From NCBI GenBank assembly GCA_028715665.1, contig JAQURI010000012.1:1-18885 (forward strand): a DNA stretch of 18,885 nt, written 5' to 3'. The DNA comes from Candidatus Ratteibacteria bacterium (GTDB lineage: Bacteria > CAIJMQ01). Positions within the stretch are counted from its first letter, which is position 1, and the number at the start of each line of letters is the position of its first letter. Positions 7,305 to 14,297 of this stretch are shown here, one piece after another. The notes beneath the pieces were generated by a model that made no database searches, was not told where the DNA came from, and saw only the letters and a program-made list of their open reading frames with translations. Made by a program: the position numbers and the translations under genes.

Positions 7305-7391
7305 GTAAAAAGTAGAAAGTAGAGAGTAGAAAGTAGATAGAACTGAATATTGCGTATTTTTTCTCTCTACTCTCTACTTGCTACTCGCTAC
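7305..7391. repeat. Heptamer-repeat hairpin 2 (AsmA-like/folC gap)
   Basis: Left arm: GTAAAAA, GTAGAAA, GTAGAGA, GTAGAAA, GTAGATA at exact 7-base steps from 7305 to 7339. Right arm: CTAC at 7367, 7374, 7381 and 7388, again every 7 bases, complementary to the left arm. The two arms enclose about 27 bases. The right arm contains the stop codon of the upstream AsmA-like gene, and the left arm lies against the folC start codon. It belongs to the same GTAGANA family as the hairpin at 11725-11821. Confidence 0.75.
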
Positions 7392-8115
7392 TTTTCTGAT
7401 TTAAAATGAGTTTCCCTTCCCCCGAAATTCTTCCTTCGCCCAAATTGGCATAGAAATTTTTGAGTATCAGTTTATTGTCGAGCCAATTGAAAGAAATTTC
7501 CACATTGCTTAAAAGAACGGAATATAAAGCAACCTCCTGAAAAATCGTAGTCAGTTCCAATGGTCCCTCGCGTAAAGAACCTTTGATATCGAATTGTGCC
7601 TCGGCAGGCAATTTAAAAGCAGTGTAATCTTTGAGGAAAGGCAAAAAGGATGATATTTCTTCAAGGAGCACGCTTTCTGCATTTACATTTGCCTGGAAAA
7701 AATAAGGCGGCACCAAATCCATTTCCGCTCGGGCGGCAAAAGGGGCAGCATCCATTCTACCCGTTAACGGAGCGATATTTAATTTTTTATCCTCGATGGT
7801 AAAACTCCCATTAAGTTGACTAATTTCCTCGTTCCATTTATTCAAAAGAATTTTGCCGTTAGTTATATTGCCTTCGGCTTTTAATGAAACTTCGTCAGAA
7901 AGTTCGAATTTAGAAAATGCGAAAAATACGTCGGCACGCCCGTCCAGTATTTGGATGTTTGTGTCCAACAGAGGTATTTCGGATAGCGGGATATCTTCCC
8001 ACTTTATGCTGAACTGCCAATCTATGTTGTTAAAAACATTCTGGCATAAAATCAAATTAACAGGGACAAATAAAAATGAGAAGAAAAGGATTATATTTTT
8101 AACGAGATTTTTCAC
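7381..8115 (-). CDS. Secreted AsmA/TamB-like protein, probably truncated by a repeat
   Basis: The product begins with a basic and hydrophobic signal-like segment (MKNLVKNIILFFSFLFVPVNLIL). It continues as beta-rich sequence in the style of AsmA/TamB/DUF3971 envelope proteins: repeated G-x-(I/L)-x-G strands such as AEGNITNGKILL, LTGRMDAAPFAARAEMDL, FDIKGSLREGPLELT and ANLGEGRISGEGKLIL. Such proteins usually run on for hundreds of residues with more of these strands and are linked to lipid transport between membranes. Here the frame ends at 244 residues with NQKSSE, encoded by the heptamer repeat, so the 3' part may have been lost when the repeat formed. The start at 8115 is GTG, 48 bases after clpC, with only GGCGGA about 15 bases upstream, so it is uncertain. 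The assignment is by sequence style. Confidence 0.6.
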   Translation of the reverse strand: MKNLVKNIILFFSFLFVPVNLILCQNVFNNIDWQFSIKWEDIPLSEIPLLDTNIQILDGRADVFFAFSKFELSDEVSLKAEGNITNGKILLNKWNEEISQLNGSFTIEDKKLNIAPLTGRMDAAPFAARAEMDLVPPYFFQANVNAESVLLEEISSFLPFLKDYTAFKLPAEAQFDIKGSLREGPLELTTIFQEVALYSVLLSNVEISFNWLDNKLILKNFYANLGEGRISGEGKLILNQKSSE

Positions 8116-8163
8116 TTTAAAATCAAAAAGTCCGCCGATTTTAAGGGAGGATTCTTTTATTAG

Positions 8164-10725
8164 TTACGTGATTATTAACGGTTTTTTGCCCGAACCTTGT
8201 GCACGCCTTCGCGTATTAGCATTATTCTGGTTTTGACGTTGCACGCGAACAATTTTCTTAATAGGAGCTTTGCTGATAAACTTCAACTCATTGTTTTCGA
8301 CGCAAATCTCCACAGAAGACCCGCGGGAAATCTCGCCTTTTAATATTTTTTCCGCAAGAGGGTCTTCTATGAATTTTTGTATCGCTCTTCTTAAAGGACG
8401 CGCTCCGTAAATCTTATCATATCCCTTTTCTATCAAAAATTCGCTGACTTCAGAAGTATGTTTCAAGTCCAGCTTATATTCTTGCAAACGGACTTTTACT
8501 TTTTCAAGCATTATATCCACAATTTGTTTTAAATCATCTTTAGCGAGAGAATGGAAAACGATGACTTCATCTATTCTGTTCAAAAACTCCGGCTTGAAAG
8601 TCCTTTTCAATTCATCCGTCAGCTTAGTTTTCATTTGTTGATAATCGGCGGCCCTATCGCTATGTGACTGAAAGCCCAAAGTTGAACCTTTTATCAATGT
8701 TTCGCTGCCTATGTTGGAAGTCATTATCAAAACGACATTCCTAAAATCCACGGTATGGTTCAAATTATCGGTCAAGCGGCCGTCTTCCATCACCTGCAGT
8801 AATATATTAAAAACATCCGGATGGGCTTTCTCAATTTCATCCAATAAAACTACAGAGTAAGGTTTTCTTCTCACTTTTTCAGTCAGTTCGCCGCCTTCCT
8901 CGTAACCGACATAACCAGGCGGCGCGCCCACTAACCGCGAAACCGCAAACTTTTCCATAAATTCGGACATGTCCAGCCTTATCAGAGCGTCTTCGCTGCC
9001 GAATAAAAATTCGGCCAATGCTTTGGCAAGTTCGGTTTTACCTACCCCGGTAGGACCGAGAAAAACAAATACTCCTATTGGACGTTTTGGGTCTTTTAAA
9101 CCCGACCGAGAACGCCTTATGGTTTTTGCCAGGGATACGACAGCTTCGTTTTGTCCGATTACTCTTTTATGTATTGATTCTTCCATATTAAGCAGTCTTG
9201 TGGTTTCTTCCTGTTGAAGCTGTTGCAAAGGAACCCCCGTCCATTTCGATACTACCTCGGCAATATCTTGGACATCGACGACGACTCTTCTCTTTAACTC
9301 CATCTGTTCTTTTAATGTCCGTTCCTTGTCTCTAAGCTGAGCCGCTTTTTCGAAATCCTGCAACCTTACAGCATCATTCTTATCTTTCTGGACAGCAGAA
9401 AGTTTCTTTTCCGTCTGCAAGTCTATGTTCTTCGGGTTCTTCTTGAATAGTTTTGTTTTTGAGCAAGCTTCATCCATTACATCTATTGCTTTATCGGGCA
9501 AAAACCTCTCGGATATATAGCGTTCCGAAAAAAGAGCCGCTGCCCACAGGGAAGCGTCTGGAATAATAACTTTGTGATGGTTCTCGTATTTTGTTTTTAA
9601 CCCTTTCAATATCTCGACGGTTTCGTCCACAGACGGCGGATGGACTATAATCGGCTGAAATCTTCTTTCGAGAGCGGGGTCCTTCTCTATATACTTTCTG
9701 TATTCGCTGGGTGTTGTGGCGCCTATACAATGCATCTCGCCGCGCGCCAGAGAAGGTTTTAATATATTGGAGGCATCGATAGCGCCTTCCGCAGCGCCTG
9801 CGCCCACCAGGGTATGTATCTCGTCTATAAATATAATTATATTGCTGTCCTGTCTTATTTCATTAAGGACCGCTTTGATTCTTTCTTCGAACTGCCCCCG
9901 GTATTTGGTTCCCGCCACCATTAAAGCTAAATCAAGGGCAATAATTCTTTTAAACATTAAAGCTTCGGGCACATTTTTTTGAACAATTTCCTGTGCCAAT
10001 CCTTCCACGATTGCCGTCTTGCCGACACCCGCGTCTCCTATAAGCACAGGATTATTCTTTTTTCTTCTGCACAAAATCTGTAAAATTCTTTCTATCTCTT
10101 TTTTTCTGCCGATAATCGGGTCTAATTTATTTTCTCTTGCCAGTTCCGTTATATCTCTGCCGAAAACGTCCAAAGCAGAAGTTTTAACTTTTTTCTGCTG
10201 TTGAGCTTTATTAAAAAATTCGTTTCTTCCCGGTTCTTGTCCGCTGCCTGCGGACGAACGGGAATCATAAGCGCTGGCAGAAGAAATAAATCCTCCTTGA
10301 ATTCGGATTATTTCTTCTCTTACTTTTTCTATGGTTATGCCCAAATCGCCGAGAATTTGCGCGCCTATGCCTTCTTTTTCCCGTAAAATGCCCAGAAGTA
10401 AATGTTCCGTGCCTACATAACTATGTCCGAGATTTCTTGACTCTTCCATTGCCAATTCCAAAACTCTTCTGGCTTTGGGCGTAAAAGAAATCTCGCCGAA
10501 ATTGAGGACACTGGGTCCTTTGCCCGTTATCTCTTCAGTAGCTTCTCTAAGTAAATCCGCATGCATGTTCATCCTTTGCAAAACAGCTAAAGCGCCGCCG
10601 GAACCTTCCCTTAGGATTCCCAAAATGATGTGTTCCGTCCCGACAAAGTCATGCCCCAGACGTCTTGCTTCTTCCTTAGCCAAAGCTAATACTCTTCTTG
10701 CTCTTTCAGTAAACCTGTTATACAT
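8164..10725 (-). CDS. clpC: ATP-dependent Clp protease ATPase subunit ClpC
   Basis: ClpC is a Hsp100 AAA+ unfoldase that feeds proteins to the ClpP protease. In order: two N-domain repeats (about 1-70 and 78-142), a linker (145-180), AAA domain 1 with Walker A GDAGVGKT (230-237) and Walker B IIIFIDE (296-302), a UVR-containing middle region (about 445-480), and AAA domain 2 with Walker A GPTGVGKT (557-564) and Walker B VVLLDE (625-630), followed by the C-terminal small domain. At 853 residues it is a little longer than typical. A basic, Gln/Asn-rich tail (VQRQNQNNANTRRRAQGSGKK) is added at the C-terminus. In the linker, residues about 154-165 are encoded by a palindromic element. The ATG has a good AGGGA site. 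No mcsA/mcsB or ctsR is next to it and I see no CIRCE or CtsR site upstream. Confidence 0.96.
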   Translation of the reverse strand: MYNRFTERARRVLALAKEEARRLGHDFVGTEHIILGILREGSGGALAVLQRMNMHADLLREATEEITGKGPSVLNFGEISFTPKARRVLELAMEESRNLGHSYVGTEHLLLGILREKEGIGAQILGDLGITIEKVREEIIRIQGGFISSASAYDSRSSAGSGQEPGRNEFFNKAQQQKKVKTSALDVFGRDITELARENKLDPIIGRKKEIERILQILCRRKKNNPVLIGDAGVGKTAIVEGLAQEIVQKNVPEALMFKRIIALDLALMVAGTKYRGQFEERIKAVLNEIRQDSNIIIFIDEIHTLVGAGAAEGAIDASNILKPSLARGEMHCIGATTPSEYRKYIEKDPALERRFQPIIVHPPSVDETVEILKGLKTKYENHHKVIIPDASLWAAALFSERYISERFLPDKAIDVMDEACSKTKLFKKNPKNIDLQTEKKLSAVQKDKNDAVRLQDFEKAAQLRDKERTLKEQMELKRRVVVDVQDIAEVVSKWTGVPLQQLQQEETTRLLNMEESIHKRVIGQNEAVVSLAKTIRRSRSGLKDPKRPIGVFVFLGPTGVGKTELAKALAEFLFGSEDALIRLDMSEFMEKFAVSRLVGAPPGYVGYEEGGELTEKVRRKPYSVVLLDEIEKAHPDVFNILLQVMEDGRLTDNLNHTVDFRNVVLIMTSNIGSETLIKGSTLGFQSHSDRAADYQQMKTKLTDELKRTFKPEFLNRIDEVIVFHSLAKDDLKQIVDIMLEKVKVRLQEYKLDLKHTSEVSEFLIEKGYDKIYGARPLRRAIQKFIEDPLAEKILKGEISRGSSVEICVENNELKFISKAPIKKIVRVQRQNQNNANTRRRAQGSGKKPLIIT
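10229..10262. repeat. Palindromic element in the clpC linker
   Basis: GTCCGC (10239-10244) and GCGGAC (10250-10255) form a perfect stem with loop TGCCT. The outer bases CCCG (10229-10232) and CGGG (10259-10262), with GTTC/GAAC inside them, extend it with a small bulge. The GTCCGC...GCGGAC core is shared with the elements at 12451 and 14246. It encodes part of the disordered linker between the N-domain and the first ATPase domain, where extra residues would do little harm. Confidence 0.5.
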
Positions 10726-10751
10726 TTTCCCTCACTCTGTTCGGGTAAAAT

Positions 10752-10820
10752 CAGAAATCAGAGGTCAGAAATCAGATTTCAGATTTTTTCTGTCATCTGT
10801 CATCTGTTCTCTGTTTTCTG
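10752..10820. repeat. Heptamer-repeat hairpin 3 (ilvE/clpC gap)
   Basis: CAGA occurs at 10752, 10759, 10766, 10773 and 10780, and the complementary TCTG at 10789, 10796, 10803, 10810 and 10817: five heptads in each arm, perfectly in phase, separated by a very short loop. It fills almost all of the gap between the aminotransferase gene stop and clpC. Confidence 0.75.
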
Positions 10821-10828
10821 GTATCTTT

Positions 10829-11704
10829 TCACAGATACGGCGTTCCCTCTTTCTCTATCAATTTTTTGAAAGCAGTTCGGATTTTATTTGTTACATTTCC
10901 AATTTTGCCATCGCCGATAATTCTTCCGTCGACTTTAACTATCGGAATTATTTCCGCCGCCGTGCCCGTAAGGAAACATTCCTGGGCGTTAAATAGGTTA
11001 TACCTTGAAATTACTTCCTCCCGTACCCCAATAGATAGCTTCTCGGCAATTTCCATCACCACTTTTCTCGTTATTCCGCCGAGAAAACCCATGTAAGCAG
11101 GCGGAGTTTTTAAAACATTGCCTTCGATTATAAAAATATTATCTCCTGTGCATTCCGTTATAAAACCTTCTCTATTCAACATGATTGCTTCTTCGAACCC
11201 TGCGTTTTTTGCTTCGATTTTTGCCAGTATATTATTCAGATAATTCAAAGATTTAACCTGCGGTTCCAAATTGTGAGAAGCATTGCGCTGGGTCGGAACA
11301 GTAATTACTTCCATGCCTTCTTTATAAAATTTATCGGGATACAATACGATTTTATCCACTATGATAAAAATAGTGGGGTTTGAACATTTGTCGGGATCAA
11401 GGCCCAAATCGCCTTCGCCGCGTGTTACCACTACTCTGATATAACAATCGGTGTAGCCGTTTAGATGGGCCGTTTTTATGACGGTTTCAATAAGTTTTTC
11501 CTTTTTAAGCGGAATATCAAGACAAATATATTTGGCAGATTTATATAACCTATCCATATGTTCCTGCAACTTAAATATTCTGCCGTTATAACTCCTTAAG
11601 CCCTCGAAGACGCCGTCTCCGTAAAGAAGCCCGTGGTCATAAACGGAAATTCTTGCTTCTTTTTTTGAAACAAATTCGCCGTTAAGAAATATTTTTTGCT
11701 CCAT
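10829..11704 (-). CDS. ilvE: Class IV aminotransferase, branched-chain amino-acid aminotransferase type
   Basis: This is a PLP enzyme of fold type IV that moves amino groups between glutamate and branched-chain 2-oxo acids. Family marks in the longer 293-residue reading are DHGLLYGDGVFEGLR (25-39), the PLP lysine Lys153 in QVKSLNYLNN, EGFITECTGDNIFI (181-194) with the conserved Glu, LGGITR (210-215) and FLTGTAAEIIPI near the end. I take the ATG at 11704 (291 residues) as the start because AGGGGTG sits 5-6 bases before it. The GTG at 11710 overlaps that site. D-amino-acid aminotransferase and aminodeoxychorismate lyase share the fold, but the motifs favour IlvE. Heptamer hairpins lie on both sides, toward rpiB and toward clpC. 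Confidence 0.85.
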   Translation of the reverse strand: MEQKIFLNGEFVSKKEARISVYDHGLLYGDGVFEGLRSYNGRIFKLQEHMDRLYKSAKYICLDIPLKKEKLIETVIKTAHLNGYTDCYIRVVVTRGEGDLGLDPDKCSNPTIFIIVDKIVLYPDKFYKEGMEVITVPTQRNASHNLEPQVKSLNYLNNILAKIEAKNAGFEEAIMLNREGFITECTGDNIFIIEGNVLKTPPAYMGFLGGITRKVVMEIAEKLSIGVREEVISRYNLFNAQECFLTGTAAEIIPIVKVDGRIIGDGKIGNVTNKIRTAFKKLIEKEGTPYL

Positions 11705-11724
11705 TTTCACCCCTTTTCTAATAA

Positions 11725-11821
11725 GTAGAGAGTAGAAAGAAGAAAGTAGAGAGAAAACTCTAATATCTTATTTTAATTCTTTCTACTTATCACTCTCTAC
11801 TCTCTACTCTCTACTTGCTAC
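11725..11821. repeat. Heptamer-repeat hairpin 4 (rpiB/ilvE gap)
   Basis: Left arm heptads start at 11725, 11732, 11739 (variant GAAG) and 11746 with GTAGAGA/GTAGAAA units. The right arm has CTAC at 11783, 11797, 11804, 11811 and 11818, all in one 7-base phase. The heptamer is the same as in the hairpin at 7305-7391, 4.4 kb away, so the two are members of one family. It lies between the rpiB stop and the aminotransferase start. Confidence 0.75.
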
Positions 11822-11840
11822 TTTATTTTAGATTATACCT

Positions 11841-12299
11841 CTAACACCATTTATTTTCTATTTCGGTTATCAAATCAACCCTTCTTTGATGCCTTCCTCC
11901 ATCGAACGGCGTCGAAAGCCATATATCCACAATCTTAATCGCCAAATCAAGCGGAATAGTCCTCTGCCCGATTGCAAGGACATTCGCATTATTGTGGCCT
12001 CTCGCCCATTTTGCCGTATCATGACTCCAACATAAAGAACAACGGACGCCTTTGACTTTATTAGCTACTATCGCTTCGCCATTACCCGAACCTCCGAGTA
12101 CAATGCCGTAATCGGTCTCCCCTTTTGCGACTGCTTCCGCTACAGGCCTAACAAAATTCGGATAATCGCATGCCTCTTCCGAATTGGTGCCAAAGTCAAT
12201 TACTTTAATCCCTTTATCGGTGAGATGCTTCTTAATTGCCTCCTTGTATTTTAATCCTGCATGGTCGCTTCCCAAAGCAATAGACATTCCGCCGCCCAT
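11841..12299 (-). CDS. rpiB: Ribose-5-phosphate isomerase B (Glu-type active site)
   Basis: RpiB interconverts ribose-5-phosphate and ribulose-5-phosphate in the pentose phosphate pathway. The 152 residues show ALGSDHAG (8-15), the phosphate-binding loop GGSGNGEAIVANK (69-81), RCSLCWSHDTAKWARGHNNANVLAIG (86-111) and RHQRRVDLI near the end. Where the E. coli enzyme has a catalytic cysteine in this loop, this one has the GSGNGE form, with Glu75 as the likely base, as in the mycobacterial type. The ATG at 12299 has a good GGGAGG site. It follows tsaC by 22 bases, separated by a small hairpin. Confidence 0.93.
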   Translation of the reverse strand: MGGGMSIALGSDHAGLKYKEAIKKHLTDKGIKVIDFGTNSEEACDYPNFVRPVAEAVAKGETDYGIVLGGSGNGEAIVANKVKGVRCSLCWSHDTAKWARGHNNANVLAIGQRTIPLDLAIKIVDIWLSTPFDGGRHQRRVDLITEIENKWC

Positions 12300-12314
12300 T
12301 TTTATCCTCCCGAA

Positions 12315-12333
12315 GCACTCCCTACAGGAGTGC
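12315..12333. repeat. Hairpin spanning the tsaC stop codon before rpiB
   Basis: GCACTCC (12315-12321) and GGAGTGC (12327-12333) form a 7-base stem. The tsaC stop codon (12322-12324) is in its loop, and the last tsaC residues (GDFALL) are encoded by it. It sits just ahead of the rpiB ribosome binding site and could affect rpiB translation. It may be another palindromic insertion that gave tsaC a new end. Confidence 0.5.
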
Positions 12334-13053
12334 GAAGTCCCCCTGGTTTTCTATTATTTCCTCTATATCTTTTTTTTTAATTTTACCTTCTCTGATTATT
12401 TTAGGCGAATGACCCGTACAGTCAATTACAGTAGAAGGCACCCCACACCAGTCCGCCACTGCTTCGATGGCGGACGGTACGGGACTAGTCCAGCATCGAG
12501 CTTCACTCTGGTGCTGGGTTTTCACAATTGTCGAGCCGCCGTCTAAAATCAGGTCGATTTTTCCGTCAAAATAACTTTTGACTTCCTCCGCATTTAAAGC
12601 ATCTTTTTTACCGGAAATATTCGCGCTTGTCGAAACCAACGGACCGTACCCTTTTAATAAAGCAAGCGGCACGGAATTGTCCGGAATTCTAAATCCCAGC
12701 GTTTCCGTTTTAAGCGGCACATTTAGTCCGATTTTTTTCTTAAGCACCACCGTTAGGGGTCCCGGACAAAACTTTTTCATCAACTTATACGCAAAATCGG
12801 GAAATTTTTCAACATACAAACTTATTTTTTCGACGTCAGGGACAAAAACGGACAAAGGCTTGGAAAAATCTCTTCCCTTGATTTCATATATTTTTCTTAT
12901 CGCTTTTTCGGAAAAGAGGTCTGCAACCAAGCCATATACCGTTTCGGTAGGCAAAGCGATTATCCCGCCTTTTTCCAAAACTTCTTTGGCTTTCAAGATT
13001 GCGGATTTTCCCAACCCTTCAGAACCTATTTTTATACATTCCGTTTTTTTCAC
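12322..13053 (-). CDS. tsaC: L-threonylcarbamoyladenylate synthase (Sua5/YwlC/TsaC family)
   Basis: This enzyme makes threonylcarbamoyl-AMP from threonine, bicarbonate and ATP for the universal t6A37 tRNA modification. Marks: GGIIALPTETVYGL (29-42), IKGRDFSKPLSVFV (58-71), CPGPLTVVL (96-104), GFRIPD (120-125), STSAN (141-145) and DGGSTIV...GVPSTVID. It is a single YrdC-like domain plus a short C-terminal part. Between DGGSTIV (171-177) and GVPSTVID (204-211), which are normally continuous, there are 26 extra residues (178-203) encoded by a palindromic element, with the frame kept. The start GTG overlaps the prfB stop (GTGA), so translation is probably coupled. The C-terminus GDFALL is encoded by another hairpin. 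Confidence 0.92.
   Translation of the reverse strand: MKKTECIKIGSEGLGKSAILKAKEVLEKGGIIALPTETVYGLVADLFSEKAIRKIYEIKGRDFSKPLSVFVPDVEKISLYVEKFPDFAYKLMKKFCPGPLTVVLKKKIGLNVPLKTETLGFRIPDNSVPLALLKGYGPLVSTSANISGKKDALNAEEVKSYFDGKIDLILDGGSTIVKTQHQSEARCWTSPVPSAIEAVADWCGVPSTVIDCTGHSPKIIREGKIKKKDIEEIIENQGDFALL
12441..12522. repeat. Palindromic element inserted in frame in tsaC (about 78 bases)
   Basis: The outer arms CCCCACACCAG (12441-12451) and CTGGTGCTGGG (12508-12518) are near-perfect inverted repeats. Inside are GTCCGCCA/TGGCGGAC (12451-12458 and 12468-12475), a perfect 8-base stem; the palindrome GGACTAGTCC (12482-12491); and CCAGCA/TGCTGG (12490-12495 and 12512-12517). The left outer arm is shared with folC, and the GTCCGCCA hairpin matches 21 of 25 bases of the element ahead of the dehydrogenase gene (14246-14270). 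The codons from 12522 to 12445 add exactly 26 residues to tsaC. Confidence 0.75.
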
Positions 13054-14148
13054 TTGCTCGTTTTTCCCCTTAGATAATCAAAAATAAAAGGGTCGATGTT
13101 TCCGTCCAACACATCGTCGGCGTTTGTCTGTTCGGTGCCGGTTCGATGGTCTTTAACCAGCGTATAAGGATAAAGGACGTAACTGCGTATCTGATTCCCC
13201 CATTCTATATCTTTTTTTTCACCGGCCAACTTTTTTTGTTTCTCTTTTTCTATAGCCTGAAAATGCTGATAAATCCGCGATTTCAGCATCTCCATTGCGA
13301 TCTGCTTATTCTGATGCTGGGATTTTTCGGTTTGCGCGCTGGCGACTATACCCGTCGGGATATGCGTTATTCGAACCGCCGAATCTGTTTTATTTACATG
13401 CTGCCCGCCCGGGCCGGAAGAACGAAAGGTATCTATTTTCAAATCCGAGTCATTAATCTCTATTTCAAGTTCCTCGTCTACTTTAGGCATAACTTCTACA
13501 GAAGCAAAAGAAGTATGCCGTCTTCTGGCGGAATCAAAAGGGGAAATCCTTACCAACCTGTGTATCCCTTTTTCACTTTTTAAATAGCCGTAAGAAAAAT
13601 CTTTCGGAAAAAGCAGACTCGCGTATTTTATACCGGCTTCATCTCCCGGGCTGATATCCACAACCTCTGCGTCCATATCGTTTCGTTCTCCCCATCTTAG
13701 ATACATACGCAGAAGCATCTGCGCCCAATCACAAGATTCCGTTCCGCCCGCCCCGGGTTTTATAGTAATGAAACAGCCTTTTTTATCGTTAGGGTCGGAC
13801 AACAAAACTTCCAAATCCCATTTTTCTATTTCTTTTTCTATTTTTAGAAGTACGGATGAAACCTCCTGCAAAGCTTCCTGGTTTTCCTCTTCTTGAGCCA
13901 ATTGATATAAAAGTTCCGTATCCTCAATTTCTTTATGTAGTTTATTCCATTTGGTCCGCTCTTCTTTCAGCAAGTCGAGCTTTTTCATCACCTCTTTTGC
14001 GCGTTGCACATTCTGCCAAAACCCGTCCTTCTCGATTTCAGCGTTCAAGCGGCTGATTTCTTTTTCTTTATTTTCTAAGTCAAAGAAGCCTCCGTATTTC
14101 CTTCAACTTATTCTTAAAACTTGCCAGTTTCCCTGTTATATCATCCAT
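13050..14148 (-). CDS. prfB: Peptide chain release factor 2, made by programmed +1 frameshift
   Basis: RF2 ends translation at UGA and UAA. The gene begins at ATG 14148 (MDDITGKLASFKNK...), reaches TGA as codon 23 (14082-14080), and continues in the +1 frame from GAC at 14081 as DLENKEKEISRLNAEIEKDGFW to the stop at 13050. The joined product is 365 residues, the usual RF2 length. The codon-recognition motif SPF (about 202-204) marks RF2 rather than RF1, and the peptidyl-hydrolysis loop GPGGQ is at about 245-249. The plain ORF from 14048 would lack the true N-terminus. The start has no Shine-Dalgarno sequence and lies 9 bases after a -10 box. The last codon overlaps tsaC. Confidence 0.95.
14079..14094 (-). 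promoter_or_regulatory. RF2 programmed +1 frameshift site
   Basis: On the minus strand: the internal Shine-Dalgarno-like CGGAGG (14094-14089), a 3-base spacer CTT, the slippery CTT (14085-14083) and the in-frame TGA followed by C (TGAC, 14082-14079). This is the known RF2 autoregulatory arrangement: low RF2 slows termination at UGA and favours the +1 shift that makes RF2. Confidence 0.95.
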
Positions 14149-14157
14149 AATGGGCCA

Positions 14158-14166
14158 ATTTTAGCA
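14158..14166 (-). promoter_or_regulatory. Putative extended -10 promoter of prfB
   Basis: On the minus strand, TGCTAAAAT reads as an extended -10 (TGn plus TAAAAT, the latter at 14163-14158). The -35 is weak. The -10 ends 9 bases before the prfB ATG, so the transcript would start about 3 bases before the start codon. The palindrome TTAACCCGTTAA (14173-14184) lies between this and the rightward promoter and could be an operator shared by both. Confidence 0.45.
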
Positions 14167-14187
14167 TAACGCTTAACCCGTTAAAAC

Positions 14188-14216
14188 TTGACTAAAGAGC
14201 GTATATTCCTCATAAT
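14188..14216 (+). promoter_or_regulatory. Sigma70-type promoter of the dehydrogenase gene
   Basis: TTGACT (14188-14193), a 17-base spacer, and CATAAT (14211-14216): each box differs from consensus by one base. The predicted transcript starts near 14223 and has a leader of about 75 bases that contains the palindromic element at 14246-14270. Confidence 0.65.
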
Positions 14217-14245
14217 ATCACCCTTAAACTAATCCTCGTAAGACC

Positions 14246-14270
14246 GTCCGCCACCGCTACAATGGTGGAC
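14246..14270. repeat. Palindromic element in the dehydrogenase 5' leader
   Basis: GTCCGCCA (14246-14253) and TGGTGGAC (14263-14270) form an 8-base stem with one G-U pair in RNA and a 9-base loop. It matches 21 of 25 bases of the hairpin at 12451-12475 inside tsaC. It would fold in the mRNA leader 27 bases before the ATG at 14298. Confidence 0.65.
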
Positions 14271-14297
14271 GAGTCAACAGGGCAAGGGGTAAAACAA

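Noticed and set aside
10475..10996. 173-codon plus-strand ORF over the ilvE/clpC gap
   Set aside because: It runs through the antisense of clpC, the heptamer hairpin and the end of ilvE, and its product has no family features.
12311..12337. Hairpin resembling a CIRCE (HrcA) operator, AGCACTC...GAGTGC
   Set aside because: The spacer is 7 bases rather than the fixed 9 of CIRCE, the outer bases do not fit, and it lies over the tsaC stop codon inside an operon, not ahead of a chaperone gene.
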